DNA from: Proteobacteria bacterium SG_bin5
Lineage (GTDB): Bacteria; Pseudomonadota; Alphaproteobacteria; Sphingomonadales; Sphingomonadaceae
Reading direction: 5' to 3'
DNA: 6,538 nt
NCBI GenBank assembly: GCA_002083475.1
Contig: LWDI01000058.1
Location: 585-7,122, forward strand
In this document: positions 1-4,922 of the stretch, piece by piece
Position numbering within the stretch: position 1 is the stretch's first letter
Layout: each line of letters begins with the position of its first letter
Notes under the pieces: generated by a model
What the model saw: the letters and a program-made list of their open reading frames with translations, nothing else
The model's database searches: none
Told to the model about the DNA's origin: nothing
Translations under genes and position numbers: made by a program

Positions 1-566
1 TTCTTGTCGTGCGGCTTGTGGCCGAGCGCGCGGCGGACGACCTCGGCCAGTTCGCCGGTGCGCGCGAGCGGGCGCGCGGCGACGATCGCGCGCGCGACGC
101 GGCGGGCGCGCGGCTCCTCGCCATATTGGTAGAGCACATCGGCGATTTCGGCCTCGTCGGCGGTGTTGAGCCATTCGGCGGCGGTGACTCCGGCTTGCGC
201 CATCCGCATGTCGAGCGGCCCATCGCCCTGGAAGCTAAACCCGCGCTCGGCCTGATCGAGCTGCATCGACGAGACGCCGATGTCCATGACGAGCCCGTCG
301 ACGGGGGCGAGCCCCCGCGCGGCAAGCTCGGCGGCGAGCGTCGAGAAGGGTGCCTCGATCAGCATCAGCCGCGGCCGTTCGGCGGCGAGCGCGCGGCCGA
401 GCGCGGCGGCATCGGGGTCGCGATCGAAGGCGATCACCTCGGCGCCCGCGTCGAGCATGGCGCGGGTGTAGCCGCCGGCGCCGAAAGTCGCGTCGACATG
501 ACGCTCGCCGGGGCGGATGGCGAGCGCGTCGATCACTTCGGCGAGCAGGACGGGGACGTGGCTCAT
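1..566 (-). CDS. rsmH: RsmH (MraW), 16S rRNA (cytosine1402-N4)-methyltransferase, N-terminal 188 residues
   Basis: SAM-dependent methyltransferase that methylates N4 of C1402 in the decoding centre of 16S rRNA; cytoplasmic. Seen in the translation: N-terminal MSHVPVLLAEV, the SAM-binding glycine loop DATFGAGGYTRA (residues 25-36), an acidic strand end FDRD (47-50), the family block DIGVSSMQLDQAERGFSF (95-112), the DMRM motif (119-122) and a conserved stretch around YGEEPRARR. The family is usually about 300-320 residues, so roughly the last 40% lies beyond the left edge. The ATG at 566-564 overlaps the mraZ stop by ATGA (plus-strand 563-566), so translation is probably coupled to mraZ; only a weak purine-rich SD-like stretch precedes it. 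Second gene of the dcw cluster; ftsL and pbp genes would normally follow outside the window. No frameshift seen. Confidence 0.95.
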   Translation of the reverse strand, partial: MSHVPVLLAEVIDALAIRPGERHVDATFGAGGYTRAMLDAGAEVIAFDRDPDAAALGRALAAERPRLMLIEAPFSTLAAELAARGLAPVDGLVMDIGVSSMQLDQAERGFSFQGDGPLDMRMAQAGVTAAEWLNTADEAEIADVLYQYGEEPRARRVARAIVAARPLARTGELAEVVRRALGHKPHDK

Positions 567-1066
567 AGCGCTTCGCCCCGCTCTTCCATGAAGAAGCGCG
601 CGGCGTCCTTCATCCAGTCGGCGGCGGTCTCGCAGGCGACCAGCGTCGCCGGGTCCCAGATTTCGAAGCAATCGCCCATGCCGCAGAAAAAGGCGAATTT
701 GCCGATCTTCATCCGCCGGCGCGGGAACGGCGGCAGGATGAACCGGCCCGAGGCATCGAAGGGCACCGGATCGGCGGCCATCCCGGCGCGCAGGATCTGG
801 GCGCGCGGCGCGCCATTTTCCCCGGCATGGGCGCGCGCGCGCTCGGCGAGATCGGCGTGGAGCCGCTCGGCATGGCCGGCGTCATAGCCGATCAGGCAGG
901 GGTCGCTTTCGTGCAGGCCGATGATGACGGTGGCGGCGTCCTTGGGGTCGACGCCCGCGGGGTTGCGCGCAATCAGGGTGCCACGCAGCGTCGAGGGGAT
1001 CGCGACGCGACCCTTCTCGTCCACCTGCTGCAAGGCATAGCCCTGATAAATGCCCCTGGTTGACAC
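563..1066 (-). CDS. mraZ: MraZ, transcriptional regulator of the dcw cluster
   Basis: DNA-binding regulator that heads the division and cell wall cluster and, in species studied, represses its own operon. The 167-residue product shows two SpoVT/AbrB-like halves, each with the diagnostic D-x-x-GR turn: VDEKGRVAIP near the N-terminus and FDASGRFILP in the second half, followed by FFCGMGDCFEIWD. It is somewhat longer than the common 140-150 residues because of an insert after the first half (around DPKDAATVIIG). Start choice: an open frame begins at GTG 1072, but AGGGG at 1076-1072 would touch that codon, while it sits 5 nt before GTG 1066-1064, so 1066 is preferred (N-terminus MSTRGIYQGYALQ). 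The stop overlaps the rsmH start by 4 bp. The array at 1180-1239 is its likely autoregulatory target. Confidence 0.95.
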   Translation of the reverse strand: MSTRGIYQGYALQQVDEKGRVAIPSTLRGTLIARNPAGVDPKDAATVIIGLHESDPCLIGYDAGHAERLHADLAERARAHAGENGAPRAQILRAGMAADPVPFDASGRFILPPFPRRRMKIGKFAFFCGMGDCFEIWDPATLVACETAADWMKDAARFFMEERGEAL

Positions 1067-1071
1067 GCACA

Positions 1072-1076
1072 CCCCT
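1072..1076 (-). promoter_or_regulatory. Shine-Dalgarno sequence deciding the mraZ start
   Basis: AGGGG on the minus strand, 5 nt from the GTG at 1066-1064. It would leave only 1 nt before the alternative GTG at 1072-1070 if the whole AGGGGT run is counted, so it argues for the downstream GTG. Confidence 0.55.
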
Positions 1077-1171
1077 GCCCAGAGGCAACGCCTCCCCGGC
1101 CCCGAAATCGGCCTGCCCGCCGGCTTCGGGTTGCTGCTGCCACAGCTGGGAATAGGCCCCTGTTAACCAAA

Positions 1172-1200
1172 GTCATACATGGGGATGCGTGGGGAGACAA
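1172..1200 (-). promoter_or_regulatory. Candidate mraZ promoter
   Basis: On the minus strand TTGTCT (plus 1195-1200) is followed after exactly 17 bp by TATGAC (plus 1172-1177); each hexamer matches 4 of 6 sigma-70 consensus positions. It would start transcription near 1165. Two units of the GGG array lie in the spacer and another abuts the -35, so bound MraZ would block polymerase. Prediction by eye only. Confidence 0.4.
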
Positions 1201-1239
1201 CGGGAGAAATGGGGATTTAAGGGGAAATGCTGGGTATGG
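1180..1239. promoter_or_regulatory. MraZ box array: six 10-bp GGG units
   Basis: On the plus strand six consecutive 10-bp units read TGGGGATGCG, TGGGGAGACA, ACGGGAGAAA, TGGGGATTTA, AGGGGAAATG, CTGGGTATGG. GGG occupies positions 3-5 of all six and A position 6 of the first five. MraZ is known to bind TGGGN direct repeats separated by 5 nt (a 10-bp repeat) upstream of its own operon in E. coli; the period and core agree. Another TGGGG at 1252-1256 is slightly out of register. The G-rich strand here is the one opposite to mraZ; I could not check which orientation is usual. Six units is more than the three described for E. coli. Confidence 0.75.
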
Positions 1240-1269
1240 ATGCCCGGCTAGTGGGGAACGGCCGCGCGA

Positions 1270-1284
1270 GTTCTTGGCTTGTTC
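1270..1284. promoter_or_regulatory. LexA-type direct repeat GTTC-N7-GTTC upstream of mraZ
   Basis: GTTC TTGGCTT GTTC on the plus strand is a perfect match to the alphaproteobacterial LexA operator core (GTTC-N7-GTTC). It sits 70 bp upstream of the candidate mraZ -35 and more than 120 bp after the stop of the preceding gene. No other gene begins nearby, so mraZ is the only clear target. Eight fixed bases are expected roughly 0.2 times by chance in a window this size counting both strands, so coincidence is possible. Confidence 0.35.
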
Positions 1285-1412
1285 TGGTTAACCGGAGCGG
1301 GCATGGGCTGGGACGGCGGCAACGCGCCGCGATCGGCACGGTTAGCCGCGCGCGGTGCGCGGTCCGACGCGTCGATACGGCGAGACTCGGGGCGACGCGA
1401 TGAGGAAGCGGG

Positions 1413-1712
1413 TCAGGGCCGGGGTTTGGCGGGGGGCGTGGGCGCCGGCGTCGGCGCGCTGGTGCTCGGCGCCACGCCGAGTTCGGCGAGCGGTTCCTTG
1501 CCGGCGCTCGCCATCGGATCGGCGGCGTTGGCGTTGGTGAGATTGGCGACGACATCGGGCTTGGCCGCGCCGATCGCGGCCACCGGGCGCTCACGATTGA
1601 CCGAGCTGAAAATCGCGCTCGCGAGCCCGATCAGCAACAGCACGAACGCCAGGCCGGTCATCCCGACCTTGACGCGCTGGATCGCCTGCGCGGATTCGAT
1701 CGCCTTCTTCAT
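1413..1712 (-). CDS. Small membrane-anchored protein, unknown function
   Basis: 99 residues. A basic, amphipathic N-terminus (MKKAIESAQAIQRVKVG) leads into one hydrophobic segment, about residues 18-37 (MTGLAFVLLLIGLASAIF), then a polar region and a Pro/Ala/Thr-rich C-terminus ending PTPPAKPRP. This predicts a single-pass inner-membrane protein with a flexible tail; the positive N-terminus suggests it stays in the cytoplasm with the tail in the periplasm (inference). The same frame stays open upstream to 1946, but that part runs antisense-like through the cysteine synthase gene; the ATG at 1712 is chosen because the sensible protein begins there. It starts 47 nt after the cysteine synthase stop on the same strand, so co-transcription is likely. 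The ribosome site is poor (GGCGGG). I do not recognise a named family. Confidence 0.75.
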   Translation of the reverse strand: MKKAIESAQAIQRVKVGMTGLAFVLLLIGLASAIFSSVNRERPVAAIGAAKPDVVANLTNANAADPMASAGKEPLAELGVAPSTSAPTPAPTPPAKPRP

Positions 1713-1759
1713 CGCACCCGCCACGACTAGCAGGAATCGCGACCTTTGTCGAACCGCGC

Positions 1760-2752
1760 TCAGCCGCGCGCGAGTTGGCGTGGGATCGGCAGGCCCTTCG
1801 CCGCCAGCCAATCGCGATTGTAAAGCGTCGAGAGATAGCGCAGCCCGCTGTCGCACAGGATCGTCGCGACCCGGCTGCCGCGCCCCAAGGCGCGTGCGAG
1901 CGCGACCGCGCCGGCGACGTTGATCCCCGACGACAAGCCGAGGCACAGCCCCTCCTCGACCAGCAGTCGCTCGACCCAGTAAAGCCCCTCGGCATCGCCG
2001 ATGCGGAATTGCGTATCGATCGGCGCGCCATCCAAATTGCCGGTGATCCGCCCCTGGCCGATCCCTTCGGCGACCGAAGACCCTTCCGCCTTCAATTCGC
2101 CCTGCGCGTAATAATTATAGAGCGCGGCGCCGTGCGGGTCGCTGAGCGCGATCGTCACCCGCTCGTCGCGCTCCTTGAGCCCCAGCCCCACCCCCGCGAG
2201 CGTGCCGCCGGTGCCGACCGCGCAAGTAAAGCCGTCGATCCGCGCCTCCATCTGCGTCCAAATCTCGGCGGCGGTGCCGTTGATGTGCGCGCGGCGGTTG
2301 GCGACATTGTCGAACTGGTTCGCCCAAATCGCATTGGGCGTCTCCTCGGCGATCCGGCGCGACTGATGGACGAAATGGCAGGGCGAGGCATAGGGCGCCG
2401 CCGGCACGGTGATGAGCTCGGCGCCGAGCGCGCGCAGCGTATCCATCTTCTCGCGGCTCTGCGTCTCGGGCATCACGATGATCGTGCGATAGCCCTTGGC
2501 ATTGGCAACGAGCGCTAGGCCGATGCCGGTATTGCCCGCCGTCCCCTCGACGATCGTGCCGCCGGTGTGGATCAGGCCGCGCTCCTCGGCATCTTCCACG
2601 ATCGCGAGCGCGGCGCGGTCCTTCACCGATCCGCCGGGATTGGCGAATTCGCACTTGGCGAAAATCTCGCCCCCGCTTTCGTCACTCGGGCCTTTCAAGC
2701 GGACGAGCGGGGTATTGCCGATCAGGGCGAGGCTGTTGGGCGCGGTGAGCAT
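1760..2752 (-). CDS. Cysteine synthase family PLP-dependent enzyme (O-acetylserine sulfhydrylase-like)
   Basis: Predicted fold-type II PLP enzyme, 330 residues, a normal length for CysK-like proteins. Seen: NTPLVRL (12-18); PGGSVKDR with the PLP lysine K44; the substrate loop as TAGNTG (71-76) where classical CysK has TSGNTG; the phosphate-cradle GTGGT (180-184); EGIGQGRITGNL (229-240); SSGIN (274-278), which contains the serine expected near the pyridine nitrogen; and the C-terminal block CDSGLRYLS (300-308). The family makes cysteine from O-acetylserine and sulfide in the cytosol. The TAGNTG loop and the QFDNVANRRAH block (146-156) resemble, from memory, a CysK-related branch also found in fungi rather than enterobacterial CysK, so exact substrate is uncertain and no symbol is given. 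No regulatory CBS domains. ATG at 2752 has little Shine-Dalgarno; it may be leaderless. Confidence 0.9.
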   Translation of the reverse strand: MLTAPNSLALIGNTPLVRLKGPSDESGGEIFAKCEFANPGGSVKDRAALAIVEDAEERGLIHTGGTIVEGTAGNTGIGLALVANAKGYRTIIVMPETQSREKMDTLRALGAELITVPAAPYASPCHFVHQSRRIAEETPNAIWANQFDNVANRRAHINGTAAEIWTQMEARIDGFTCAVGTGGTLAGVGLGLKERDERVTIALSDPHGAALYNYYAQGELKAEGSSVAEGIGQGRITGNLDGAPIDTQFRIGDAEGLYWVERLLVEEGLCLGLSSGINVAGAVALARALGRGSRVATILCDSGLRYLSTLYNRDWLAAKGLPIPRQLARG

Positions 2753-2758
2753 GGCGCC

Positions 2759-2787
2759 TAAATGACCGGGGCGGCGAAGCGCTGCAA
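2759..2787 (-). promoter_or_regulatory. Weak candidate promoter for the cysteine synthase gene
   Basis: On the minus strand TTGCAG (plus 2782-2787) is 17 bp from CATTTA (plus 2759-2764), which is 6 nt before the ATG. Both hexamers are poor sigma-70 matches, but the -10-like element close to an ATG with no good Shine-Dalgarno repeats the arrangement seen at the polymerase gene and fits a leaderless mRNA. Confidence 0.22.
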
Positions 2788-2801
2788 GAAAGAGAAGCTT
2801 G

Positions 2802-2823
2802 GCGCGCGCGAGCGCGCTTTTTT
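2802..2823 (+). terminator. Intrinsic terminator in the vapB leader
   Basis: GCGCGC (2802-2807), loop GCGA (2808-2811), GCGCGC (2812-2817), then six T (2818-2823): a 6-bp all-GC stem with a tetraloop and an immediate T run, oriented for plus-strand transcription. No plus-strand gene precedes it in the window (the DNA to its left is the 5' end of the minus-strand cysteine synthase gene), and it lies 47 nt before the vapB ATG. It could stop antisense transcription entering the vapBC operon, end a short RNA, or act as an attenuator. The opposite strand lacks a comparable T run. Confidence 0.6.
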
Positions 2824-2858
2824 GGTCGACTGGCGGCGCTGTGGTAGGGAGAATGGGC

Positions 2859-2865
2859 TAGGAGC
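2859..2865 (+). promoter_or_regulatory. Shine-Dalgarno of vapB
   Basis: GGAG at 2861-2864 within TAGGAGC, 6 nt before the ATG at 2871. It fixes the start of the antitoxin and is the clearest ribosome site in the right half. A possible upstream promoter, TTGGTC (2822-2827) with TAGGGA 17 bp later (2845-2850), has a weak -10. Confidence 0.6.
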
Positions 2866-2870
2866 GTGAA

Positions 2871-3149
2871 ATGGGCGCCGAACTGAAGATCACCGATGCG
2901 GAAACGCTGCGATTGGCCCAAAGCCTGGCCGCAGCGCGGGGCGAAAGCGTCGAAGCGACGATCCGCGCGGCCCTGGAGCGTGAACAGGCGGCGCTGGCGG
3001 CGGAACGCCAGGCGAAGGTCGAGGCGATACTCGACGTTGCCCGGCGACTCCGGGAGTCGATCGGCTCGGAGTGGGACGGCTTTACCAGCGAGGAAATCGG
3101 CAAATCGATTTATAGCCCCGACGGTCTGCCGCGGCGTGATCATCGATAG
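2871..3149 (+). CDS. vapB: VapB-type antitoxin (Rv0623-like / PSK transcription factor family)
   Basis: 92 residues. The N-terminal half (LKITDAETLRLAQSLAAARG, then ESVEATIRAALERE) has the short strand and two helices typical of the ribbon-helix-helix-like VapB family that pairs with PIN toxins. A charged helix follows (about 35-65) and the C-terminus carries the IYSPDGLPR element, comparable to the DGLP tail common in this family, which normally contacts the toxin. Expected role: binds and inhibits VapC and represses the vapBC promoter. Good Shine-Dalgarno. The last 14 nt overlap vapC, the usual coupling in these operons. The function is inferred from family resemblance and from the adjacent PIN protein. 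Confidence 0.85.
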   Translation: MGAELKITDAETLRLAQSLAAARGESVEATIRAALEREQAALAAERQAKVEAILDVARRLRESIGSEWDGFTSEEIGKSIYSPDGLPRRDHR

Positions 3150-3525
3150 TTCCGCATTGATCGCGGTGATCGCGGTCGAACCCGAAGCCCAAAGCTTCGT
3201 CGAAGCGATGCTCGCCGCGCCCGTTGCGCGCCTTTCCGCCGGAAGTTGGATCGAGCTCGCGGCGGTCATCACGCGGCGGCGCGCGCATGGTTATGCCTTG
3301 CTCACCGAGTTGGTCGATCGTGTCGGTATCACCATCGAGCCGGTCACCGCCGAACAAGCGCAAATCGGCCACGATGCCTATCGCCGCTATGGCATCGGCA
3401 CGGGCCATCCCGCCCGGCTCAATTTCGGCGATTGCTTCGCTTATGCCCTCGCCAAGGCGCTGGGCGAGCCCTTGCTCTTCAAGGGCGGCGACTTCGCGCG
3501 AACCGACGTCACCCCCGCGCGCTAA
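3136..3525 (+). CDS. vapC: VapC-type PIN-domain ribonuclease toxin
   Basis: 129 residues, the usual size. PIN-domain acids are in place: D4 in MIIDSSALIA, E40 in WIELAAV, D99 in LNFGDCFAYALA and D119 in FKGGDFARTDV, so a metal-dependent endoribonuclease site looks intact; known VapCs cut tRNA or rRNA and slow growth. The frame is open further upstream to 2896, but that part has no PIN homology and overlaps vapB. GTG 3136 is chosen because it puts IIDSSAL at the N-terminus as in other VapCs. It overlaps vapB by 14 nt and has no strong Shine-Dalgarno of its own, so translation is probably coupled. The stop is 38 nt before the polymerase gene. Confidence 0.9.
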   Translation: MIIDSSALIAVIAVEPEAQSFVEAMLAAPVARLSAGSWIELAAVITRRRAHGYALLTELVDRVGITIEPVTAEQAQIGHDAYRRYGIGTGHPARLNFGDCFAYALAKALGEPLLFKGGDFARTDVTPAR

Positions 3526-3551
3526 ACCTTTCGCCACCGCGCGAACCGCCC

Positions 3552-3569
3552 TATGTTCGCCCCATGTTC
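3552..3569 (+). promoter_or_regulatory. LexA-type operator over a -10-like element at the polymerase start
   Basis: GTTC (3555-3558), 7 nt, GTTC (3566-3569) is a perfect alphaproteobacterial LexA core; the second GTTC begins on the G of the ATG (3564-3566). A -10-like TATGTT (3552-3557) ends 6 nt before the ATG, implying transcription starting at or beside the start codon. A further GAAC lies at 3543-3546. Operator, promoter and start codon therefore coincide, as expected for a LexA-repressed leaderless gene. The -35 region (around TTTCGC, 3529-3534) is weak. Confidence 0.6.
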
Positions 3570-4877
3570 CAGCCGGCGAGTCTCGATGCGCTCACTTTGC
3601 CCCCGCGCCCATTGCGTTGGCTGTTCCTCGATTTGAACAGCTATTTCGCGAGCGTCGAGCAGCAGTTGCAGCCGGCGCTGCGCGGCAAGCCGGTGCTCGT
3701 CGCCCCGGTCGATAGCGATACCACCGTCGCGATCGCCGCCTCGGTCGAGGCCAAGCGCTTCGGCATCCGCACCGGCACGCCCGTTTGGGAAGCCAAGCAG
3801 AAATGCCGCGACCTGATCATCACCCCCGCGCGGCACGATCGCTATGTCGCGTTCCACGAAGCGATCGTCGCCGAGGTTTGGCGGCACATTCCCGTCACGC
3901 ATATCTGCTCGATCGACGAGGTTGCCTGTCGGCTGCTCGACAATGAGAATAGCGTCGAGGCAGCGAGCGCGCTCGCGCGGCGGATCAAGGCGGGGATTCG
4001 CGCCAATGTCGGCGATTGCCTCACCTGCTCGGTCGGCATCGCGCCCAATCGGCTGCTCGCCAAGCTCGCGTCGGACATGCACAAGCCCGACGGACTCGTC
4101 GTGCTCGCCGCCGACGATCTGCCGCAGCGGCTCTACGATCTGCCGCTCACCGACATCGCCGGGATCGGCGCGAAAATGGCGCGGCGGCTGGCGGCGGACG
4201 GGATCAACGACATCCGCCAATTGCTCGCGCGGCGCCCGCGCGACGCGGGCAGCGCCTGGGGCGGGACGAATGGCGACCGGCTCTGGTATTTGCTCCACGG
4301 CGTCGATCTGCCCGAAAAGCCGAGCCAGAGCCGCACGATCGGGCATAGCCAAGTGCTGTCGCCGGGCAAACGCGGCTTCGCGACCGCGCGCCTCACCGCG
4401 CGGCGGCTGGCGCTAAAAGCCGCGAGCCGATTGCGCCGCAAGGCCGCGCGGGCGCGGCTGCTCGTGCTCCACGCCAAATTCGAGGACGACAAGAGCAATT
4501 GGCGCGCCTCGGCCAAGCTGCCCGCGACCGAGGATAGTTTCGTGATCCTGGCGGCGCTCGAGCCGCTGCTCGCGAAACTGCGCGTCGCGGGGCAATCGCA
4601 TCGGGGCGGCGGGCAAGTGCGGCTGATCGGGGTGACGCTCGCCGAAATCGCGCCGGTCGAGGGCGAACAGCACAGCCTGTTCGCACATCTCGCCGCCGAC
4701 GAGCCGCTCGCGCGCGAGACCCGGGGCGTCGCGCTCAGCCGGGCGATGGACCGGCTCAACGAGAAATTCGGCCGCAACGCGGTGTCGGTCGGCGTGCTCA
4801 CCGGCGGGCGGATCGACCGGGTCGGCGCCAAGATCGCCTTCGGTCGCATCCCCGAGGCGAGCGAGTTCCACGAATGA
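3564..4877 (+). CDS. Y-family translesion DNA polymerase (ImpB/MucB/SamB family, DinB/UmuC-like)
   Basis: 437 residues. Palm/finger motifs: FLDLNSYFASVE (21-32) with catalytic D23 and probable steric-gate F28; AASVEAKRFGIRTGTP (58-73); CSIDEVACRL (115-124) with D118 and E119; CSVGIAPNRLLAKLASDM (155-172). A thumb helix-hairpin-helix follows (LPLTDIAGIGAKMARRL, 193-209), then a little-finger region from about SRTIGHSQVLSP (256-267). QHSLF (369-373) matches the sliding-clamp pentapeptide QxxLF. All three metal ligands are present, so it should be active, unlike ImuB. It should insert bases opposite damaged template, with low fidelity. Such proteins are often labelled 'type VI secretion protein ImpB', which is misleading. 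No Shine-Dalgarno; ATG chosen because homology begins just after it and a -10-like hexamer and LexA-type operator sit there. The frame remains open to 3246 but overlaps vapC. No imuA or dnaE2 alongside. Confidence 0.92.
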   Translation: MFQPASLDALTLPPRPLRWLFLDLNSYFASVEQQLQPALRGKPVLVAPVDSDTTVAIAASVEAKRFGIRTGTPVWEAKQKCRDLIITPARHDRYVAFHEAIVAEVWRHIPVTHICSIDEVACRLLDNENSVEAASALARRIKAGIRANVGDCLTCSVGIAPNRLLAKLASDMHKPDGLVVLAADDLPQRLYDLPLTDIAGIGAKMARRLAADGINDIRQLLARRPRDAGSAWGGTNGDRLWYLLHGVDLPEKPSQSRTIGHSQVLSPGKRGFATARLTARRLALKAASRLRRKAARARLLVLHAKFEDDKSNWRASAKLPATEDSFVILAALEPLLAKLRVAGQSHRGGGQVRLIGVTLAEIAPVEGEQHSLFAHLAADEPLARETRGVALSRAMDRLNEKFGRNAVSVGVLTGGRIDRVGAKIAFGRIPEASEFHE

Positions 4878-4905
4878 CATTCATGCGCCGTTCAACCCCC
4901 GCCTC

Positions 4906-4911
4906 TAACAT
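4906..4911 (+). promoter_or_regulatory. -10-like element before the secreted-protein gene
   Basis: TAACAT (4 of 6 to TATAAT), 11 nt before the ATG at 4923, in a 45-nt gap after the polymerase stop. No convincing -35. It lies between the arms of an inverted repeat, AACCCC (4894-4899) and GGGGTT (4913-4918). With no Shine-Dalgarno, a very short leader is possible. Confidence 0.22.
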
Positions 4912-4922
4912 TGGGGTTTCGC

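Larger units (their letters stand above)
1067..1412 (-). other. 346-nt control region between the membrane protein gene and mraZ
   Basis: No convincing gene on either strand. Reading towards mraZ it holds, in order: about 125 nt of GC-rich sequence after the upstream stop, with a short hairpin-forming stretch near 1347-1363 (CCGCGC / GCGCGG arms) lacking a T run; the palindrome GGTTAACC (1286-1293); a GTTC-N7-GTTC repeat (1270-1284); a periodic GGG array (1180-1239); a candidate promoter (1172-1200); GTTAAC at 1162-1167 near the predicted transcription start; and a leader of about 100 nt to the mraZ GTG. Local G-run and AT content around 1165-1235 differs visibly from the flanking coding DNA. 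Confidence 0.7.

Noticed and set aside
9..887. Long plus-strand open frame antisense to rsmH and mraZ
   Set aside because: It is the mirror of two well-recognised minus-strand genes in high-GC DNA; its translation is repetitive Arg/Gly/Ala-rich and matches no family.
1279..1923. Plus-strand frame across the mraZ upstream region and the membrane protein gene
   Set aside because: Starts from TTG without a ribosome site, is Arg/Ala/Ser-rich and opposes a plausible gene.
1775..2518. Plus-strand open frame over the cysteine synthase gene
   Set aside because: Antisense shadow; the minus strand carries the full PLP enzyme.
3246..3563. N-terminal extension of the polymerase frame back into vapC
   Set aside because: No polymerase homology in the extension, it overlaps a complete PIN toxin, and the family start and operator are at 3564.
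4872..4882. GAATG-A-CATTC palindrome over the polymerase stop codon
   Set aside because: Short, within the end of the coding sequence, and easily explained by chance.
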